Of a stretch of DNA of 64,000 nt, positions 57,471 through 64,000 are shown in pieces. The notes beneath the pieces are model-generated. The model ran no database searches. It was given only the letters and a program-made list of their open reading frames with translations, and was not told the DNA's origin. Both the position numbers and the translations under genes were made by a program. The stretch comes from Artocarpus heterophyllus. Its lineage: Eukaryota > Streptophyta > Magnoliopsida > Rosales > Moraceae. Location: positions 11,457,008-11,521,007 of the forward strand of contig CM046350.1 of the NCBI GenBank assembly GCA_025403435.1, read 5' to 3'. Numbering within the stretch: the first letter of the stretch is position 1; every line of letters starts with the position of its first letter.

Positions 57471-58860
57471 GAATTTTTCTAACACAAGCACATGTATCGT
57501 TAATAAGTACTAAAGTGAGAGTAGAGATCGTTCCTTTAAAGACTAACTGTCATTAAGTACCAAATTACGCTAACTCTAATTCTATTTGAACACTAAAATA
57601 TATGAAACAATGGAATAATAAAATGGTAAAAATAAGACAAACTAACTTAATGAAAATTGATAAATTGCAACTTTAACATATAAGAATTCAATATATTAAG
57701 ACTTTTAGGGTTTCCGACTCATCGAATTAATCCTATCTAATTTATTTAATTTAATCAATTGATATTTACTCCTAGGCTGATAAAGAATTTCTCTTAGGTA
57801 ATTATTAATCTTTCTCAAGCATTAATAATTTATCCCAGTTAGTAAATTTCCTACATCTTTGTGGAAACTTTAAACTTATCAAGATTCATTAAGAACAAGA
57901 AATTCACATTGTTATACAAGTCTCATAGATATCTTTATCCTATGATGATCTCATGGCCTTTAATTAGGGTCTTATTTAATTATTGCTTCTCAGCCTCCAA
58001 TTAAATCACAAATCATGCAAAAGGTGCACAAATTTTTACAAGCATTAAGATTAGATTAAATACTCAGCATAGATAATGAATAAACATCGAATTGAATTAA
58101 ATTAAATAAAAGTGTACATGCATAACCAGGCTACATTGTAGCCCTAGAATAGAGAAAATTAGTTCACAATGAAACTAAAAATTATCCTAAACAATCTCTT
58201 CAACATGAGGAGTAAAAGAAAAGAACTGTATCTTTGGATGTGAAGATGGATTCCGTCTCCGGGTTGCACCATTTTTCTTCTCTAAAGGTAGTGAGTTCTC
58301 TCCTCTTTTCTGTAGTTTCTCTCTGTTGAAATTTCTTCTCCAACCCTCTATAATATTCTATTTATAAGCTAAGATTTGAAATGGCAATTTTGGAACAAAA
58401 TTAAACTGAAAATTAAATTGGAATCACAATGACACCTGGGCTCAATTTTCTAGCGCCTAGGCACTACACTGCCTGGTAGAAAAATTCTCCAACTTGGGCC
58501 TAGGCGCCTTGACCACAGCGCCTAGGCGCCAGGATTGTAGTGCCTAGGTGTTACACTGGTCCTTCCAAACAGCGTCTAGGCGCTCAAATTGTGCCATCTA
58601 ACTCTATGCTCTTGGGTTTTTTGTCTGAGACTTCATCTGCAAGAGTGCCTAGGCGCCTATAAGCTAGCGTCTAGCATTTCATCCCTAAGTCAACTTTTGC
58701 TTATTTTCAGTCCATTTTGCATCGCGTTTTGTTATCATGTATTTTTTTTTCATAAAAACCTACAAAAGAGCATAAAACATTATCAAATTCTTTTAAATTG
58801 TTCAAAACTAACAAAAATATTAAGTGAGAATCATCTAATTAATTAGTCTAAAACTAACTT
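57471..58860. repeat. LTR-like or LARD-like non-coding repeat
   Basis: A long non-coding stretch with phrases recalled from large non-autonomous LTR elements of plants (CCAGGCTACATTGTAGCCCTAG; CTTCTCAGCCTCCAATTAAAT), a CT-rich part near 58275-58330 and a GC-rich palindromic cluster (58430-58680). The recollection is not verified, and boundaries, strand and partner LTR are unknown. Confidence 0.35.
58430..58680. repeat. Cluster of CCTAGGCG palindromes
   Basis: At least seven copies of CCTAGGCGCC or near variants (AGCGCCTAGGCACT, GGCCTAGGCGCCTTG, AGCGCCTAGGCGCCAGG, GTGCCTAGGTGTT, AGCGTCTAGGCGCTC, GTGCCTAGGCGCCTA, AGCGTCTAGC) in 250 bases, in AT-rich surroundings. CCTAGG is itself a palindrome. 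Confidence 0.9.
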
Positions 58861-60299
58861 ATCAGTTACTAATTATACTAACAAAAATATTTTAATTGAC
58901 GTGATAAAATATTATTAAGAAATACGAAAATGGACATGAAAAAGAATGTGTAACCTAAATCCTTTGTTTCTTAAACTAGGACCTCCTTTTAATTTTAGAG
59001 AGAGAAAAATGGCATGGACCTAACGGGGTTTAAAGTGGGGCATGATTTTTTTATGCCTAATGGAAGTGGATCCTTCCCGATTTGATTGGGTAGGATTTGT
59101 GGTGCTAGAACATTTTTAAGGGCACAATCATGTATAGGAGTTACCTATTGGTCAGATATTATGTACAGTGTGGATGTTCACTTACTCATGTACAAGAGTT
59201 ACTTTAATATTTTAATATTTAAGAACATTTCTTTTTTTACAAAACAAAATCAGTCATGAGTAAATGAATACCAACATCGTGCAAAATATCTAAGCACCCT
59301 AGTTGTATTATATTCGGAGCCCATCAAATTATTTCTAAATGCATTTTTTAAAATTTTTTTTATCCTCATGAAATTATAACTTTGTTACTTACAAAACTGT
59401 GACTTTAGTCTAATATATAATATACTTTTTAAATTAAGTTTTATTATTTTATTAATAACGGGATTATAATCCTATAGAATTAAATAGAGTTGTTCTTTTT
59501 TAGAAAATATCATCTACAGGGGAAAAAATATACATTTAATTAAAGGACAGGCTAACTACAGAATCTAAAGCCAAGATGACCAATATCTTTGTAAACTCCT
59601 GAATTGCGGAAGTATGGATATTGAATTAGTTAAAAACAAGTGCGATTTGGTCCTTAATTTTTTTTATTCAATCAAACCTAACCTTTTGTTTTAGTTGTTG
59701 AGGGACGATTTTAACCGTCAAACCATTAAATTTGGATAGCAAAAATTGTTGGACATCATTTTTAATTAAAATTGCTAAATTACTCTTTAAAATAATTAAT
59801 ACATTAAAAAATAAAAAATAATTTTTTTAAAAAAAAATCTAAGAAAATAAAATAAACAACCCAAACAGGGGAAAAAACAAAAACGAAAACAAAACCCAAG
59901 TCTGTATCTTCTTCTTCCTCACATCTTCTTCTTCATCATCATTTTATGGGGAAAAAAATCACATATCCATCAATAATGAATCAGACACTACAAACCCAAA
60001 TTATATTGACCCTAAATTTAATTGAACTAAACACCATAAACTCAATTTTAAAAGCTTCAAAAGCTTCGGCACTCCATATTCCTTCATCACTACATATCAA
60101 AGCATGTGACATCTATTATTTTCTTAACAGGTAATATGGTAATTAAATTAATTATTAGTGTGCTAACTAAAATTTATTTTATCTAAAATCTATTTCATCC
60201 TATTTATTTATACCCATTTCAAAATTTTCTAAAATTTTTCTATATCTATTTAGTAAATTTACCTAAACGCTCTCGGAACATCAAATTAATTACTAAAAT
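58861..60299. other. Intergenic DNA with repeat remnants
   Basis: No gene. An imperfect inverted repeat joins about 59153-59190 and 59253-59292. About 59370-59495 is a copy of the repeat at 19190-19320. About 59640-59760 (TTTGGTCCTTAATTTT ... GAGGGACGATTTTAACCGTC) recalls common plant MITE phrases. Confidence 0.4.
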
Positions 60300-62594
60300 G
60301 CCATTTGGCATTTTATGAACTAAAGTCTCCGAAGGAGACATAATGCACTTAATGCTTCACCTACTTGTCTCCCACTTTCCATTATTTTCCTTCAATCGGG
60401 CCCTCCAACAAAGAAAACCATATATTCATTTTTTTTTCTCCGTGCAACACTTATCTTTCCCTTCCTCCTTAAAATGTCTTCCTCTCATTCTCTTCTTCTT
60501 CTTCCTTCTTCTGCTCTCTAAGCCTGAGAAACCTAGCTCCATGTCATTCAAAATTCCCCGTGCTAAAGTTGAACTTGAGCTTTAATCTCTTAAATTGATG
60601 ACTTAAAGTTTTCAATGAGATTTTAAGGTAAGATTTTAGAAAATTAATCTAGTCTTATCTACCATCTTTACTTTGAAATTGCTCATTTATTTTGCTACAT
60701 AATTTAGATTTTATGGTTTTGAATGAGAAAGTTTGACATAAGCATGTTCTCACCCTTATTTGTAAAAAATGCTAGAGATATGGTTTGATGATGATTTTGG
60801 TATAAAACTCAAGGAAATATGTTTATTGTGATTATATGATGCAAGCTAAATATTTGGAATGGTTTTAAGATTTTGAACAAGGATAATATGTTTTGGGTTA
60901 AAGAAAAATTTGACATTCCATAAACTTTGTAATACCTCTATGAGCAGTAGCTAATTCTTGAAATTCTAGGATTAAATTAAAATGAATTTTATAAATGGGT
61001 TTTCATATTTAAAAAGTAGACATCCTAAGCTTTCTAACGAGCTATCATAAACTTAAATCAGAGTTGTATTTACTTTCTATGAATTTTTTAATTTTCAGAT
61101 TGAAAACTAGTAAACCTACTAGTTTGTCATAGTATACCAGCTGTTAACCTGAACCAAAAACCCATCTTTGCTCATCACCTAATCCCTTAATATCTTGCAA
61201 CTTTTCCAATATTATCCTAAGTGATTGATGAATCTTATTAGGGACTAAAACATATAGATTACTTGTTTAATTTTATATTGTGTTAAGACAAAATTGTTTA
61301 CTGTGGTATTCAAAAAAAAGATTTGCATAAAGGCTTTAATGGCACACTAATAAGATGGATTTACACATGATTTATTTATGAATGTGGTTGTATGTTATGC
61401 TTTAGTTTTAATTGTCTTTATGCACGCCTTAGGATTAAAAGAGTGTGGAGCTAACGTTAATTGATTCTGGGATTTAAAGATTGTTGATAAGCTTGGAAGG
61501 TAGGGATTCTATTACTTATCTTTTGTGAGGTTTTTATGGACTTAAAATTGATTGTTTTACCGTAATATATATATATATATATATATATATATCTATGTTG
61601 AACTGCTATTATATGAGTATCACATATAAAACTATGACATGGACTCGTCTTATATTGTACGGCGAGGAACATAATGCATTGACACATGTTATAAATTGAG
61701 AAGCATGGTTAGGAAAATAGACTCTATTAATAATGATTGAATATAGAGAAATGGTGAGACGTGAAAAGGGTGGCGGCTACATCCTTGGGTATGAATACCC
61801 TAAAAGGTAAAATAGGGGGAAGGTGATGACGCTTCCTTGGGTTGAAAGTCCCAGAACACACTATACATGAATCGACTTGACGAGGACTCGAGGCTTGATG
61901 TCCCATCACCGAAACACCCTTGGAATGTTTAGAGGGTGATCAAGCGCGCCCATTTAGGTTTCGATGAGTTGAGTGATACTCTATTGGACGTGGATACCTA
62001 GGAATAATGATGAACTGTAATATTTGTATATATGTATATGTATGAAACTCGGTAATGATTAACTATGATATCCACAGAATATGATTATAATAAATCTCAT
62101 AATTTGGATAATGGTGAGTATTAATTAACCATGCAGGTTTTAATGTGGTAATGATACAAACCTAAAGGTAAGTAATGGTTTTCCCTACTGAGCATATTGT
62201 TGTTTATTCCCTTATATTTTTATCTTTTCAGGACTCACTAAGTGTAAGGTGGCTACGAGAACAATAGTTGAGGAAGCTATGTAGCTATATTACGTTGGGA
62301 CTACTTCAATTGCTAAGAATGTTCTTCATGATAATGTAAGCATTAATTGTTACTTTTTGTGACTGTGTTAAAATGCGTTGAGGGTTGAAATAATGACGAC
62401 GACAGTTTTATATTATTAAATTTAAGGTGCTACATTAAACTGTTGTTTTAGTCATTGTTTATATTTTTATTTTTGATTTGAGAGTTTTCATTCAAGTCTC
62501 GGGCAACTTTATTTTTAAGGTTTTACTTTTATTTTTTATTTTTATTTTATTTCATTAAAAATTGTTAACCCCCATATAGGGGCGTTATAGAATT
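60300..62594 (+). repeat. 5' LTR of a second LTR retroelement (left boundary uncertain)
   Basis: The 3' end (about 62010-62594) is collinear with 41638-42213, ends ATAGGGGCGTTATA and is followed 5 bases later by a primer-binding site. The body is non-coding, with a CT-rich leader-like part (60410-60520) and an (AT)n run (61565-61592). The left boundary was not resolved. The downstream LTR must lie beyond the window. Confidence 0.6.
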
Positions 62595-62598
62595 TTTG

Positions 62599-62612
62599 GT
62601 ATCAGAGCCTAG
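62599..62612 (+). other. Primer-binding site, initiator Met tRNA
   Basis: TGGTATCAGAGCCT lies just downstream of the LTR end and matches the complement of the initiator Met tRNA 3' end. It fixes this element as plus strand. Confidence 0.85.
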
Positions 62613-64000
62613 GTTCGGTTAGCCTAGGGATTGTAGCACCACTTTAAAAAAAAATTGTTTGTGAGATGGTTTTGAAGCTAAATTTTCATTGTCATCATCA
62701 AAATTAACTTTCACATTGATTTATACAGTCTAAAAGGATGTAACATGGAGAGGCCCTAGAATGAAAATACTAACGGTTATATGAGTACAATAATTATATG
62801 GAATGAAAGTATTAATAGTTATGAGGGAATGATAATTATATGGAATAGGTTTATAAGTAGAATACTTATGAGAGATTCGTATAATATTAGGATCTATAAG
62901 CATATCTAATTCGTATAGAACGATGAGAAATTCATGTAGATACGAGGATTTAAGAGTCTTTTGTCTCGTGAAAAATAATAAGAAATATAAGGCTTGATTT
63001 ATTGATTTTAAAGTTTGGTATAGATATGCCAAATTCTTTGTAATTGATTCAGACCTAAGTAATGATTATGTATAGATTCGGTGGAGCACATAAGTGTCAA
63101 TAACTTTTCTTGAAAGTTCTATTTACTTGAGGAATATGAGATAAGTTAGGAATCCATGGTATTGAATCTTGAGTGAGATAAATGTTAGACTTTTGGTTTG
63201 TTGAGACCGTGTAAAGGCAAGAATGCATGAATCTCAACGTTAGAATATCTTGTTACGTACATTGTATTTAAGTGTATCAGTAAATCTTTATGAATAGATG
63301 CAATGTAAAAATGACTAATAGGAGTTTCCTTAAGTAAATCATAATACTTAAGGCACTTATAATAATTTTGGATAATTACAATAAAAGGTTTAAGTTCTAG
63401 ATGTTTAGATGTGAATCTTTTAATTACTTAAGGTTTTGTTATATGAGGAAATTAAATATTATATAAGTAGAATTGTGGGGATTGTAGATGTTCTTAAGTA
63501 GTAACTTCAAGTGTCTTTGTTCATTGATATGGTCTATGTTGGAAGATGCAAATCGTATTGATTTTAAGGTTAGTCACATTCTAAACCCTTGGTAGTAATG
63601 ATGATGAATCCATTGATAGATGTTGAGTATTAGGGATAACATATGGGTGTATGCATTGTTCAATAAGGTTTTGATTAAAACAAAATTATTTGAGTTGCTA
63701 AAAGATTATGTTGTTATGAAATGATTTTAAATACCATTCAAAAAGATCCCTGATTATTGTTAAATTAGACTTGTTGTTCAAAGTTGATTTTATCTTTAGT
63801 GGGCTTTGAATTGTGCTTAAGATATGTATAAATTGGTTTTCAATTTTATCTTTGTTATTTAACTCGTTCTAAATATGTTAAGGCCCGAAACAACTTGACC
63901 TATTTCAACTTAGAATAATTAGGTCTAGTCCAAATCCTAAATCAGTTTGATTCACACTATCTCTTCCACGTGGTCTCTATACGTGTCATCTACAGTGGTT
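62613..64000 (+). mobile_element. Start of the internal region of the second LTR element, truncated by the window
   Basis: About 1.4 kb after the primer-binding site without any gag-like frame; open frames here have no domain. A 42-bp imperfect tandem duplication lies at 62759-62842 (GAATGAAARTAYTAA...AATTATATG). It is either a long untranslated leader or a non-coding LARD-type interior. Confidence 0.45.

Noticed and set aside
58430..58680. CRISPR-like spaced repeat
   Set aside because: Irregular spacing, short degenerate palindromic cores and plant context; no repeat-spacer structure.

Overview
The window is nuclear DNA from a dicot plant. It is AT-rich and full of retrotransposon and DNA-transposon remains. 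Only two host genes could be built with confidence. Both are intron-rich with plant-type splice sites, and both can be read through as near-complete proteins. All calls come from reading the sequence; homology statements rest on remembered family features and no search was run.

Gene 1 (plus strand, 4127-10512) is a PCF11-type pre-mRNA cleavage and polyadenylation factor of the PCFS4 type: an N-terminal CID domain, a long disordered middle and a C-terminal zinc finger. Its leader carries short upstream ORFs. One intron (6987-7279) looks like former coding sequence that has acquired a stop and two frame changes. Gene 2 (minus strand, 37955-34453) is an HD-Zip class IV homeodomain/leucine-zipper/START transcription factor of the ATML1/PDF2 clade, with a 5'UTR intron, a probable GC-AG intron and an upstream L1-box/TATA arrangement. 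In Arabidopsis PCFS4 (At4g04885) and PDF2 (At4g04890) have adjacent locus numbers, so the pair is probably old microsynteny. Here the genes converge and are about 24 kb apart because of inserted repeats.

Layout. 1-3960: AT-rich intergenic DNA. 4.0-11.3 kb: PCFS4. 11.3-19.9 kb: MITEs, a fold-back repeat, an old LTR-like stretch and a SINE-like piece. 19892-28910: a full-length but decayed Ty3/gypsy chromovirus-like retrotransposon on the minus strand, with 2.1-kb LTRs and a perfect 5-bp target duplication. 30.1-31.4 kb: a truncated LTR of related type in the opposite orientation. 34.4-39.65 kb: the HD-Zip IV gene and its promoter. 40.8-49.4 kb: LTR fragments, tandem repeats and an RNase H-like coding fragment. 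49877-55272: a PIF/Harbinger transposon on the minus strand with both expected genes (Myb/SANT-like and DDE transposase), each lightly damaged, apparently inserted into an older dispersed repeat. 55.4-59.5 kb: SINE-like units and an LTR-like repeat with a cluster of CCTAGGCG palindromes. 60.3-64.0 kb: the 5' LTR, primer-binding site and start of another LTR element that runs off the window.

The observations most worth a second look are the apparent intronization inside PCFS4, the L1-box/TATA promoter and GC-AG intron of the HD-Zip IV gene, the near-intact Harbinger element, the recurrence of GC-rich imperfect repeat arrays inside different AT-rich LTRs, and a tandem duplication of an LTR core promoter.
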